Made by a program: the position numbers and the translations under genes. Source: Candidatus Binatia bacterium (GTDB taxonomy: Bacteria > Desulfobacterota_B > Binatia > UBA9968 > JAJDTQ01). From it: 13,962 nt of DNA. Positions 1-6,783 of the stretch are shown piece after piece. The notes below the pieces were generated by a model. It was not told the DNA's origin, did no database searches, and saw only the letters and a program-made list of their open reading frames with translations. The stretch covers positions 1-13,962 of the forward strand of contig JAJDTQ010000246.1 of NCBI GenBank assembly GCA_022827045.1, written 5' to 3'. Every line of letters starts with the position of its first letter. The stretch's first letter is position 1.

Positions 1-1181
1 GGCGCGGCGTCGACGGAGTTCAGGGTGACGAACGCGTCGGTGCTGTCCGCCATGGCCTCCCACTGCCGGCGGAAGGCATGGCACCAGTCCAGCGCCCCGG
101 CGTAGTCCGCCGGCGTGAGGCCCCGGCCCACCTCCACGCGCTCCAGCACCCGTTCGCTCAGGAGCTCCGGGCAGCGGTCGGCATAGACCGCCAGCGGGTA
201 GCGCCCCTCGTAGGTGAGCATCAGCAGGATCACCTCGGGCAGCTCCCTGAGCTTGTGCTCCAGCGCCTCCACCTCCGGGTCGTCGGCCCGGCCCCTCACC
301 TCCACGCCCTTGGACCGCAAGGTTTCCACGTACCCCTCGAAGACCGCCCGGGTGTCGTCGGCGGTGACGTCCCAGCCGGCGGTTTCGAGCCTCACCACGC
401 GCCGGGGCTTGGCCGCCGGCGGCAGCGTGGGCTCGCCCGCAAGGCTCGGATGGCCGGGGTCCCCGCCGGCGGTATGGGAGATGTAGTAGGCCGTGCTCCA
501 CGTGTCCTCGAGGGTTCCGGCGAGAATCCCCAGGTGCGCCAGACTCGGGGCCGACGGGAAACCGCCCAGGGTATTGATGGCGCCGTAGGAGGCCTTGATG
601 GCGTAGGTGCCGCAATAGGCCGCGGGCCGCAGCACCGAGCCGCGCACCTGCGTGCCGGTGGCCGCCGGCACCATGCGCGCGCCCACCGCGGCGGCGCTGC
701 CGCTGGAAGAACCGCCGGGGGTCCGCGACACGTCCCACGGATTGCGGGTGGGTCCGGGCGCGGCAAAGGCGAACTCGGTGGTGACGGTCTTGCCCAGGAT
801 CAGCGCGCCGCCCTTGCGCAGGCAGTGCACCGCGGCCCCGTCCCAGCCGGTGTGGAAGTCCTTGAGCACCGGGCTGCCCACCTCCATGGGCATGTCCTCG
901 GTCTCGTGGACGTCCTTGATGGCCATGGGCATGCCGTCCACCACCGACAGGGGGCGCCCGTCCTTGTAGCGCACACTGGCGGCATCGGCCGCCTCGCGGG
1001 CGCCGTCCGCGTTCATCCGGACGAACGCACGGACCTCCGGCTCGAGGGCCTCGATGGTTTCCAGGCAGCGCTCAAGATAGGCGCGGGGCGTGTCGTTGCC
1101 GTCGAGAAACGAGGGGATCGCGGATGTGTAGCACAGGAGTTCCGCTTTCGCGGGATCGTAGGGAACCTTTCGTCCGGCCAT
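1..1181 (-). CDS. Amidase-signature family hydrolase (C-terminus cut by window edge)
   Basis: Amidase-signature enzymes hydrolyse amide bonds, usually in the cytoplasm, with a Ser-cisSer-Lys triad. All three residues are visible: Lys89 in AIKDV, Ser158 in the Gly/Ser-rich stretch TPGGSSSGSAAAV, and Ser182 in GTQVRGSVLRPA. The spacings of 69 and 24 residues match those I recall for malonamidase E2. The nucleophile segment reads GTQVRGSV rather than the common GTDTGGSI, so the substrate may differ from GatA-type enzymes. The frame is open for 393 residues to position 1; family members usually have about 450 or more, so only the C-terminal part is missing. The ATG at 1181 is preceded by AAAGGAGCTC, a good ribosome binding site. 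It is transcribed divergently from modA. No GatB/GatC gene is visible, so a tRNA-amidotransferase role is unlikely. Substrate unknown. Confidence 0.9.
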   Translation of the reverse strand, partial: MAGRKVPYDPAKAELLCYTSAIPSFLDGNDTPRAYLERCLETIEALEPEVRAFVRMNADGAREAADAASVRYKDGRPLSVVDGMPMAIKDVHETEDMPMEVGSPVLKDFHTGWDGAAVHCLRKGGALILGKTVTTEFAFAAPGPTRNPWDVSRTPGGSSSGSAAAVGARMVPAATGTQVRGSVLRPAAYCGTYAIKASYGAINTLGGFPSAPSLAHLGILAGTLEDTWSTAYYISHTAGGDPGHPSLAGEPTLPPAAKPRRVVRLETAGWDVTADDTRAVFEGYVETLRSKGVEVRGRADDPEVEALEHKLRELPEVILLMLTYEGRYPLAVYADRCPELLSERVLERVEVGRGLTPADYAGALDWCHAFRRQWEAMADSTDAFVTLNSVDAA

Positions 1182-1287
1182 GAGCTCCTTTCGCGGCGCG
1201 GGTCATCGGTTGCAGCGCGCCGGTGGGGTTAGCCGGAAGCGCCGCGCGCGCTCCGGCACTGTTTCCACCGGGCCATTGGCCGTGTGG

Positions 1288-1293
1288 TATTAT
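1288..1293 (+). promoter_or_regulatory. Possible -10 element in the amidase/modA divergent region
   Basis: TATTAT stands in a short A/T-rich patch (about 1285-1340) inside otherwise GC-rich DNA between two divergent genes. A well-spaced -35 box is not obvious: TTTCCA at 1262 lies 20 bases upstream, which is too far. I see no clear ModE-type palindrome. The patch is the most promoter-like part of the gap and could serve modA, or the amidase on the other strand. Confidence 0.2.
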
Positions 1294-1352
1294 AGACGAC
1301 AAAATGCCAAGTAAAAATGACTTTTGCTCGCTAGGAAAATGATGACACTTCG

Positions 1353-1460
1353 CATCCGTCATTCCGGCGAAAGCCGGAATCCAGAGGTGGAGCGGCGGGG
1401 GGTTCGCAATGCCACCCCTGCCCCATCGCTGGATTCCGGTTTCCGCCGTAATGACGGATG
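1353..1460. repeat. 108-base inverted-repeat element (dRS3-like / MITE-like) upstream of modA
   Basis: The 32 bases at 1353-1384 and the reverse complement of 1429-1460 agree at 29 of 32 positions, enclosing a 44-base centre. Each arm also carries its own small hairpin; in the left arm (1361-1380) it is ATTCCGGC, a GAAA tetraloop, then GCCGGAAT. This 20-base hairpin has the ATTCC-N-GGAAT layout of Neisseria dRS3 repeats. Read through on the plus strand the arms encode HSGESRNP and LDSGFRRND; on the minus strand, WIPAFAGMT. These are peptide strings that recur in mis-annotated proteins across many bacteria that carry this repeat type. It probably spreads as a non-autonomous element or as recombination-linked repeats; no transposase is inside. 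In RNA it would form a long hairpin ahead of modA. Confidence 0.85.
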
Positions 1461-1467
1461 CGGGCAT

Positions 1468-2235
1468 TTGCGGGCTATTTTCGTGGTGTTGATGCTCGCG
1501 GCCGTATTCGCCGGCCCGGCCAACGCCGCCGACCGGCTGCTGGTGTTCGCGGCCGCCAGCCTCCAAGGCACCGTCGACACCATCGCGCGGCGGTTCGAGA
1601 AGGCGGGCGGCTCGCCGGTGGCGACCTCGTTCGCCGCGAGCTCCACCCTGGCGCGGCAGATCGAGCGCGGCGCGCCGGCGGACGTGTACGTGTCGGCCAG
1701 TCCCAAGTGGACGGACCGGCTGGAGGCCGGGCGGTGGCTGCGGCCGGGCACCCTCGGTGACCTCCTCGGCAACCGTCTCGTGCTCGTGGCCCCCGCCGGA
1801 CAGGCCGCGGCAGTGCCTATCCATCACGACTTTCCACTGAGCCGGCTTCTCGGCAACGGGCGGCTGGTGATGGGAGATCCGAGCCACGTCCCGGCCGGGC
1901 AGTACGCCAGGGCGGCGCTCGATACCCTTGGCGTCTGGCGCACGGTGGCTGGCCGGGTGGCCGGCACCCCGACCGTGCGCCACGCGCTGGCGCTGGTGGC
2001 CCGCGGCGAGGCGCCCTACGGCATCGTCTACGCCACGGACGCCAGGGCGGACCCCAATGTCGCGGTGGTGGGCGTCTTCCCCGAGGAATATCATCCGCCC
2101 ATCCGCTACACGGTAGCCGTCCCCGCCGCCAGCACCCATCCGCAAGCCGAGAGGTTCCTCAGCTTCCTGTGGTCGCGGCCGGCCCGATCTGTGTTCGAGG
2201 GCCACGGCTTCGCGGTCAAGGGGACCGGACACTGA
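1468..2235 (+). CDS. modA: Molybdate ABC transporter substrate-binding protein ModA
   Basis: Periplasmic protein that binds molybdate (or tungstate) and delivers it to ModBC. Chosen from the in-frame TTG at 1468: residues 1-20 form a compact signal peptide ending GPANA, and the 255-residue length fits the family (E. coli ModA is 257). The mature part opens with LLVFAAASL and SFAASSTLARQIERGAPAD; Ser31 and Ser58 align with the two oxyanion-binding serines of E. coli ModA. GDPSHVPAGQYA and GIVYATDA are the other family blocks. The frame stays open upstream to 1324, with ATGs at 1339 and 1342 behind AGGAAA. Those starts would place the whole inverted repeat in the protein ahead of the signal peptide, which is unlikely but not excluded. 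The ribosome site for the TTG is weak (GGATG, at the end of the repeat). It overlaps modB by one base (TGATG). Confidence 0.92.
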   Translation: MRAIFVVLMLAAVFAGPANAADRLLVFAAASLQGTVDTIARRFEKAGGSPVATSFAASSTLARQIERGAPADVYVSASPKWTDRLEAGRWLRPGTLGDLLGNRLVLVAPAGQAAAVPIHHDFPLSRLLGNGRLVMGDPSHVPAGQYARAALDTLGVWRTVAGRVAGTPTVRHALALVARGEAPYGIVYATDARADPNVAVVGVFPEEYHPPIRYTVAVPAASTHPQAERFLSFLWSRPARSVFEGHGFAVKGTGH

Positions 2236-2942
2236 TGTCCGACTGGTCCCTGAGTCCGGCGGAGATCGAGGCCCTGCGCCTGAGCGTTCGGATCGCCACC
2301 TGGAGCACGGTCGCCAGCCTCCCCCTGGCCGCGCTGGCCGCCTACGTGCTGGCGCGCTACCGCTTCTGGGGCAAGGAGCTTCTGAACGGCCTGCTGCACA
2401 TGCCGCTGGTACTGCCGCCGGTGGTCACCGGCTATCTGCTGCTCCTGCTGCTCGGGCGCCGCGGCCTGGTAGGGGCCTGGCTCGAGCAGACCTTCGGCCT
2501 GGTGTTCGCGTTCCGCTGGACCGGGGCCGTGGTGGCCGCCGCCGTGGTGGCGTTTCCGTTGATGGTGCGCCCCATCCGCCTTTCCCTGGAAGCCATCGAC
2601 CGGCGCCTGGAGTCCGCCGCCAATACCCTGGGGGCCAACCGCTGGTGGACGTGGTTCACCGTGACGCTGCCCCTGAGCCTGCCGGGCATGGTGGTGGGGG
2701 CGATCCTCGGCTTCACGCGGAGCCTCGGGGAGTTCGGCGCCACCATCACCTTCGTCTCCAACATCCCCGGCGAGACCCAGACCCTGTCCCTGGCGGTTCA
2801 CTCCGCGCTCCAGGTTCCCGGAGGCGAGCCCGGCGCCATGCGCCTCACCGTCATCATCGTTCTGATCACCATCGTGGCGCTGGTGGCGTCGGAGATGCTG
2901 GGCCGCTACGTCGCCAGGAGAACACAGGGATACGTCGCCTGA
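2235..2942 (+). CDS. modB: Molybdate ABC transporter permease ModB
   Basis: Inner-membrane permease, which forms a homodimeric channel with ModC as its motor. The 235 residues match family length (E. coli 229). Several hydrophobic membrane segments are evident, for example around LPLAALAAYVLA, LVLPPVVTGYLLLLLL, AVVAAAVVAFPLM and LTVIIVLITIVALVA. The cytoplasmic EAA loop that docks on the ATPase reads ESAANTLGANRWWTWF and runs on to TLPLSLPG, followed by LGFTRSLGEFGAT, a typical ModB stretch. The ATG at 2235 overlaps the modA stop, suggesting translational coupling. An upstream in-frame ATG at 2169 would only add a non-membrane tail lying inside modA. modC begins 3 bases after the stop. Confidence 0.95.
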   Translation: MSDWSLSPAEIEALRLSVRIATWSTVASLPLAALAAYVLARYRFWGKELLNGLLHMPLVLPPVVTGYLLLLLLGRRGLVGAWLEQTFGLVFAFRWTGAVVAAAVVAFPLMVRPIRLSLEAIDRRLESAANTLGANRWWTWFTVTLPLSLPGMVVGAILGFTRSLGEFGATITFVSNIPGETQTLSLAVHSALQVPGGEPGAMRLTVIIVLITIVALVASEMLGRYVARRTQGYVA

Positions 2943-2945
2943 ACC

Positions 2946-4088
2946 ATGCTTGAAGTCGACGTCAAACGGCGGCTCGGAAACCTGAGCATCGAAGCCCGGT
3001 TCAGCAGCGACCGGGGGGTGACCGCCCTCTTCGGCCGTTCCGGCGCCGGCAAGACCTCCATCGTGAACATGGTGAGCGGGTTGCTCAGACCCGACGAAGG
3101 ACACATCGAGGTGGACGGCCACGTCCTGTTCGACAGCGCGGCGGGCGTCGACCTGCCACCCTGGAAACGGCGGGTCGGGTACGTGTTCCAGGAAGGGCGC
3201 CTGTTCCCGCACCTTACCGTACGCTCGAACCTGCTCTACGGGTGGCGTTTCGTCCCCGCGGCCGAGCGCTACCTCACCCTGGACCAGATCGTCGCGCTGC
3301 TGGACCTCGGGGCGCTGCTCCGGCGCCGGCCGCGTTCCCTGTCGGGCGGCGAGAAGCAGCGCGTGGCGGTGGGCCGGGCGCTCTTGAGCAATCCTCGGGC
3401 CCTCCTCATGGACGAGCCGCTGGCCTCCCTCGACGTGCTGATGAAGAACGAGATTCTTCCCTACCTCGAACGGCTGGACGACATGGGCATTCCCATCCTC
3501 TATGTGAGCCATTCCCTGGACGAGGTATCGCGTCTGGCCCGCAACCTGGTGTTGCTGTCCGCGGGTCGGGTCACCCGGTCCGGCGTCACCGACGAGATCC
3601 TGAGCCAACTGGAGCTTTGGTCGCCGGAGGACGAGGCGGAGAGAGGAACCATGCTGGCGACCCGCGTCTCCCGTCATGATGCCGAGGCCGGGCTCACGCA
3701 CCTCGACTTCCGCGGCGGCGAGCTGCGGGTGCCGCTGGTGGACATCCCCGAAGGGGTGGCCGTGCGGGTGTGGATCCGTGCCCGGGACGTCGGCGTGGCC
3801 ACGGAGCCGCCACGGGGGCTGAGCCTGCGCAACGTGCTCAAGGGGACGCTGGTGGAGATCGCCGGGGACGACAACACCCGCGCCGTCACGGAACTTCGGC
3901 TTCGCATCGGCGAAGCGACGATGACCTCCCTGGTGACGCGACAGGCCGTACGCGAACTGGCTCTGACGCAAGGCCAGGAGGTCTACGCTCTCATCAAGAG
4001 CGCCAACCTGGACCGCCGTCAACTGAGCCTGGTGGCCGCCATGGCCGGGCCGGGTGGAAAACCGCCGGCCGCGGGCACTTCGAACTGA
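2946..4088 (+). CDS. modC: Molybdate ABC transporter ATP-binding protein ModC
   Basis: ATPase that drives molybdate import through ModB. All ABC motifs are present: Walker A GRSGAGKT (30-37), Q-loop Gln82 in VFQEGRLFPHL, signature LSGGEKQRV (132-140), Walker B RALLMDEP (151-158) with Glu157, and switch His189 in YVSHSLDEV. The C-terminal part (about 293-360) is a Mop domain, with RNVLKGTLVEI early and VYALIKSANL near its end. In ModC proteins this domain binds oxyanion and can down-regulate transport when molybdate is plentiful. Its presence separates ModC from other sulfate- or iron-type ATPases. At 380 residues it is slightly longer than E. coli ModC (352). It sits 3 bases behind modB, and the MFS gene starts 16 bases further on. 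Confidence 0.95.
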   Translation: MLEVDVKRRLGNLSIEARFSSDRGVTALFGRSGAGKTSIVNMVSGLLRPDEGHIEVDGHVLFDSAAGVDLPPWKRRVGYVFQEGRLFPHLTVRSNLLYGWRFVPAAERYLTLDQIVALLDLGALLRRRPRSLSGGEKQRVAVGRALLSNPRALLMDEPLASLDVLMKNEILPYLERLDDMGIPILYVSHSLDEVSRLARNLVLLSAGRVTRSGVTDEILSQLELWSPEDEAERGTMLATRVSRHDAEAGLTHLDFRGGELRVPLVDIPEGVAVRVWIRARDVGVATEPPRGLSLRNVLKGTLVEIAGDDNTRAVTELRLRIGEATMTSLVTRQAVRELALTQGQEVYALIKSANLDRRQLSLVAAMAGPGGKPPAAGTSN

Positions 4089-4104
4089 ATCCGGCTGCGG
4101 CCTC

Positions 4105-5355
4105 ATGGACACCACGGCACGCCGAAGCACCTTCTCGTCCCTGCGCAACCGGGACTTCCGGTACCTGTGGGCCGGCACCTGCTTCCTCAGCGGCGGGCAC
4201 TGGCTGCAGCAGCTCACCGTGGGCTGGGCCTGTTACGAGATGACGCGCTCGTCCATCCTTCTGGGCGCCATCAACGGCCTCAGGTTCGTGCCTTTCCTCA
4301 TCTTCAGCCCGCTGGCCGGGGTGGCCGCGGACCGCTCGGACCGCCGCAGGATGATGATCACCACCCAATGGTTCGTGCTGGGGACGGCCCTTGCCATGGC
4401 CCTGGTGGCGCACATGGGGTGGCTGGAAGTCTGGCACCTGTTCGCCTTCACGCTGGCCACCGGCACGGTATGGTCCTTCAGCGAGCCGGTGCGGCAGGCG
4501 CTCATCCCCGACATCGTACCGCGGGCGGAGCTGATGAACGCCGTGGCGCTGAATTCCGCGGCCTTCAACTTCACCAAGATCATCGGCCCCAGCGTAGGCG
4601 GGGCGCTCATTGCCTTCTTCGCACTGTACGGGAACTTCTCCGTCCAGCTGGCCGGGAACTTCTACGTCCAGAGCGCCACCTACCTCTTCGTCATGTGGAT
4701 GGTCTACCGGATGAGGGTTCCCGAGCGGGTCCGGGAAGCCGCCCGCACCTCCGTGCTCAGCAACCTGCGCGAGGGAATCCGCTATGTCTGGTCGGATCCC
4801 GTGGTGTTCGCGGTGATGGCCACCGCCATGGTCCCGCGGCTGTTCGCCATGCCGTACCAGGCGCTGCTGCCCGTATTCCAGAAGGACGTGCTGCAGGTGG
4901 GGCCGGACGGCCTCGGCCTGATGATGGCGGCGCCGGGGCTGGGCGCCATGGTGGCGATGCTGTGTGTCGCGCATTTCGCCAGCGGGGTGGACCGCCCCGG
5001 GCTCCTCATGATCGCGGGCCTGGTGTTCCAGGGGGCGTTCCTGATCCTGTTCTCCCTGATGCGCACCCTGACGCTGTCTCTGCTGACCCTCGGGATCGTA
5101 GGCGGTTTCCAGGTCATGTTCATGTCCGTATCGAACATGGTGCTGCACATGACCGTCCCCGACCGGCTCCGCGGCCGGGTCATGAGCATCTACATGCTCG
5201 ACCGCGGCATCACGCCTGCGGGCGCCATGCTGGCGGGGATCAGCGCCCACTTCATCGGCGCTCCCCATACCGTGCTGGCCATGGGCGTCATAGTGCTGGT
5301 CCTGGCCGCCGTCGTGGTGGCGTTCATGCCAAGCCTGCGCAAGGTGCGGGCGTGA
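4105..5355 (+). CDS. MFS transporter, EntS/MFS_3-like exporter
   Basis: A 416-residue major facilitator protein with about twelve hydrophobic segments. The loop motif GVAADRSDRRR at 72-82 is the conserved MFS motif A between helices 2 and 3. The start FSSLRNRDFRYLWAG and the segment FSEPVRQALIPDIVP resemble the MFS_3 family, which includes the enterobactin exporter EntS and many uncharacterised drug or siderophore exporters. The ATG at 4105 gives a normal N-terminus; an upstream in-frame ATG at 4054 would overlap modC and add an arginine-rich tail. The ribosome site is poor, so translation may be coupled to modC. Being 16 bases behind modC it is probably cotranscribed, but whether it handles a metal chelate, a molybdenum ligand or something unrelated cannot be told. 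Family assignment is firm, substrate is not. Confidence 0.88.
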   Translation: MDTTARRSTFSSLRNRDFRYLWAGTCFLSGGHWLQQLTVGWACYEMTRSSILLGAINGLRFVPFLIFSPLAGVAADRSDRRRMMITTQWFVLGTALAMALVAHMGWLEVWHLFAFTLATGTVWSFSEPVRQALIPDIVPRAELMNAVALNSAAFNFTKIIGPSVGGALIAFFALYGNFSVQLAGNFYVQSATYLFVMWMVYRMRVPERVREAARTSVLSNLREGIRYVWSDPVVFAVMATAMVPRLFAMPYQALLPVFQKDVLQVGPDGLGLMMAAPGLGAMVAMLCVAHFASGVDRPGLLMIAGLVFQGAFLILFSLMRTLTLSLLTLGIVGGFQVMFMSVSNMVLHMTVPDRLRGRVMSIYMLDRGITPAGAMLAGISAHFIGAPHTVLAMGVIVLVLAAVVVAFMPSLRKVRA

Positions 5356-5393
5356 GCGGCGGAATCCTTGACAACCCGCGGCTTCCGCTGTTT
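5355..5393 (+). terminator. Possible terminator hairpin after the mod/MFS operon
   Basis: Bases 5355-5364 can pair with 5383-5392 over ten positions (two G-U pairs; core GCGGAA with TTCCGC) around an 18-base loop, followed by a short TTT run. It starts at the last base of the MFS stop codon. The T-run is short, so it may be weak or serve only as a processing stem. Confidence 0.3.
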
Positions 5394-5397
5394 CCAT
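5368..5397 (+). promoter_or_regulatory. Possible promoter for the dioxygenase genes
   Basis: A perfect TTGACA (-35) lies at 5368-5373. The best -10 at 18-base spacing is TTCCAT (5392-5397), only three of six matches. It lies in the only gap ahead of the dioxygenase, 37 bases before its start codon. It overlaps the loop and 3' arm of the candidate hairpin, so both readings cannot be fully right at once. Confidence 0.25.
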
Positions 5398-5422
5398 TAG
5401 GGTTCACGGATCAAACCCACTC

Positions 5423-5428
5423 TGGAGG
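5423..5428 (+). promoter_or_regulatory. Ribosome binding site that fixes a TTG start
   Basis: TGGAGG lies five bases ahead of the TTG at 5434. An in-frame TAG at 5398-5400 rules out any start further upstream, and no ATG falls between. This makes TTG the start of the dioxygenase alpha subunit. Confidence 0.75.
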
Positions 5429-5433
5429 CGTTC

Positions 5434-6783
5434 TTGGGCAACGGCAGACAACCGAACGGGCGGTGGGTCGACGTGGAGCGCGGCGTCATCAGCCGGGAGA
5501 TCTTCGTCAACGAGGACATCTACCGTTCGGAGCTGGAGCAGATCTTCGCGCGCACGTGGCTCTGCGTGGGGCACGAGAGCCAGATCCCCGAGCCCGGCGA
5601 TTTCTTCCTCTCCCGCATGGGTGAGGAGTCGGTGATCGTCACCCGGGACCCGCAACGCCGAATCCACGTCCTGCTGAACACCTGCCGGCACCGCGGCATG
5701 AAGGTGTGCCGCTACGACCAGGGCAACACCTCGATTTTTACCTGCCCCTACCACGGCTGGAGCTACTCCACCGACGGCGGCCTGGTGCAGACTCCAGGGG
5801 ACCTCCTCGGCGTTCCCCAGTACCACGCGGGCTACCGCGAACAGCTCGACAAGTCGGAGTGGGGGCTGATCCACGTGGCCCAGATGGAAGTCTACAAGGG
5901 GACCATCTGGGCTACCTGGGACGAGTTGGCGCCATCCTTCGGCGACTACCTCGGCGGCATGCGCTTCTACCTGGACGCGCTCCTGGATGCCCGGGACGGC
6001 AACGAGGGCGGCTCGGAGGTGCTGGGCGGCATGGTCAAGTGGCGCATGCCGTGCAACTGGAAGTTCGCCGCCGAGAATTTCGCCTGGGACACCTACCACA
6101 GCCCCACCACCCACAAGTCGGCGGAACTGGCCGGCATGGGGCCCGGCGGCGAAGGGCAGGAGCGCCACGGCTCCGTCCACAAGAACCAGGCCAAGCGGTT
6201 CACCAGCGGGCTGATGGCGTTCCCGTCGCTGGGGCACGCCAGCATCACCGGGCCGCCGGAAGTAGGCGCCGAGCCCTGGTTTCCGGAGTTCCCCAACGAC
6301 CCGGCGGTAGCCGAGTATTTCAAGGAGGTGGAGGCGAAGCGGCGGGAGCGGCTCAAGGGCAAGGTCACGGTAACCCCGGGCAACGGCAACGTCTTCCCCA
6401 ACACCGCGTTCCACCCCTGGTTCCCCCGCACCATGGTGGTGTGGCATCCGGTAGGCCCGAGCCAGACCGAGGCATGGCGCTGGTACCTGGTGGACAAGGA
6501 CGCGCCGTGGGAGGTCAAGGACCTGCTGCGCCGCTACTACATGCGCTTCTCGGGGCCGGCGGGCATGGTGGAGTCCGACGATATGGACAACTGGGTGTAC
6601 GCAACGGAGGCCAGCCGTGGCACCATCGCGCGGCGCTATCCCTACCACTACGGCATGGGCCTGGGCTTCGCGGAGCCGGTGGAAAACCTCCCCGACGCGG
6701 TGACCGTCAAGGCGTCATTCTCCGAGGAAGGCGCCCGCGCCTTCTACCAGCGCTGGGCGGAGCTGATGAATGACAAGCCGTAG
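5434..6783 (+). CDS. Aromatic-ring-hydroxylating dioxygenase, alpha subunit (Rieske)
   Basis: Catalytic subunit of a Rieske non-heme iron oxygenase, which adds both atoms of O2 to an aromatic ring to give a cis-dihydrodiol. The Rieske motif C-X-H-X17-C-X2-H is intact: Cys84, His86, Cys104, His107. The mononuclear iron site follows in NWKFAAENFAWDTYHSPTTH: bridging Asp219, then His222 and His227 in D-X2-H-X4-H. Asp383 in ESDDMDNW is the likely third iron ligand. The 449-residue length suits alpha subunits of two-subunit oxygenases (biphenyl, naphthalene, 3-phenylpropionate types). It begins at TTG behind TGGAGG. The beta gene overlaps it by 14 bases. Electron-carrier genes are absent from the window, so a ferredoxin and reductase must come from elsewhere. 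The substrate cannot be read from sequence; the family also acts on non-natural and heterocyclic aromatics. Confidence 0.93.
   Translation: MGNGRQPNGRWVDVERGVISREIFVNEDIYRSELEQIFARTWLCVGHESQIPEPGDFFLSRMGEESVIVTRDPQRRIHVLLNTCRHRGMKVCRYDQGNTSIFTCPYHGWSYSTDGGLVQTPGDLLGVPQYHAGYREQLDKSEWGLIHVAQMEVYKGTIWATWDELAPSFGDYLGGMRFYLDALLDARDGNEGGSEVLGGMVKWRMPCNWKFAAENFAWDTYHSPTTHKSAELAGMGPGGEGQERHGSVHKNQAKRFTSGLMAFPSLGHASITGPPEVGAEPWFPEFPNDPAVAEYFKEVEAKRRERLKGKVTVTPGNGNVFPNTAFHPWFPRTMVVWHPVGPSQTEAWRWYLVDKDAPWEVKDLLRRYYMRFSGPAGMVESDDMDNWVYATEASRGTIARRYPYHYGMGLGFAEPVENLPDAVTVKASFSEEGARAFYQRWAELMNDKP

Noticed and set aside
78..1232. A 384-codon plus-strand frame at the left edge
   Set aside because: Opposite the amidase, whose triad is intact on the minus strand; the plus translation is low-complexity Arg/Gly/His/Ala.
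1324..1467. Longer ModA starting at 1324, 1339 or 1342
   Set aside because: It would place repeat-encoded sequence ahead of a normal signal peptide and exceed family length; kept only as an alternative.
1072..2232. A 386-codon minus-strand frame containing WIPAFAGMT
   Set aside because: That peptide is the read-through of the inverted repeat; the rest is antisense to modA.
2106..4217. A 703-codon open frame on the minus strand across modB and modC
   Set aside because: It lies exactly opposite strongly conserved genes, is rich in Arg, His, Gly, Gln and Pro and has no family resemblance. GC-rich codon bias removes stops on the opposite strand.
3994..5397. A 467-codon minus-strand frame opposite the MFS gene
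   Set aside because: His/Gln/Gly-rich shadow of a clear membrane transporter; no motif or start signal.
5404..6648. A 414-codon minus-strand frame opposite the dioxygenase alpha gene
   Set aside because: The plus strand holds all Rieske and iron ligands; the minus translation shows no domain.
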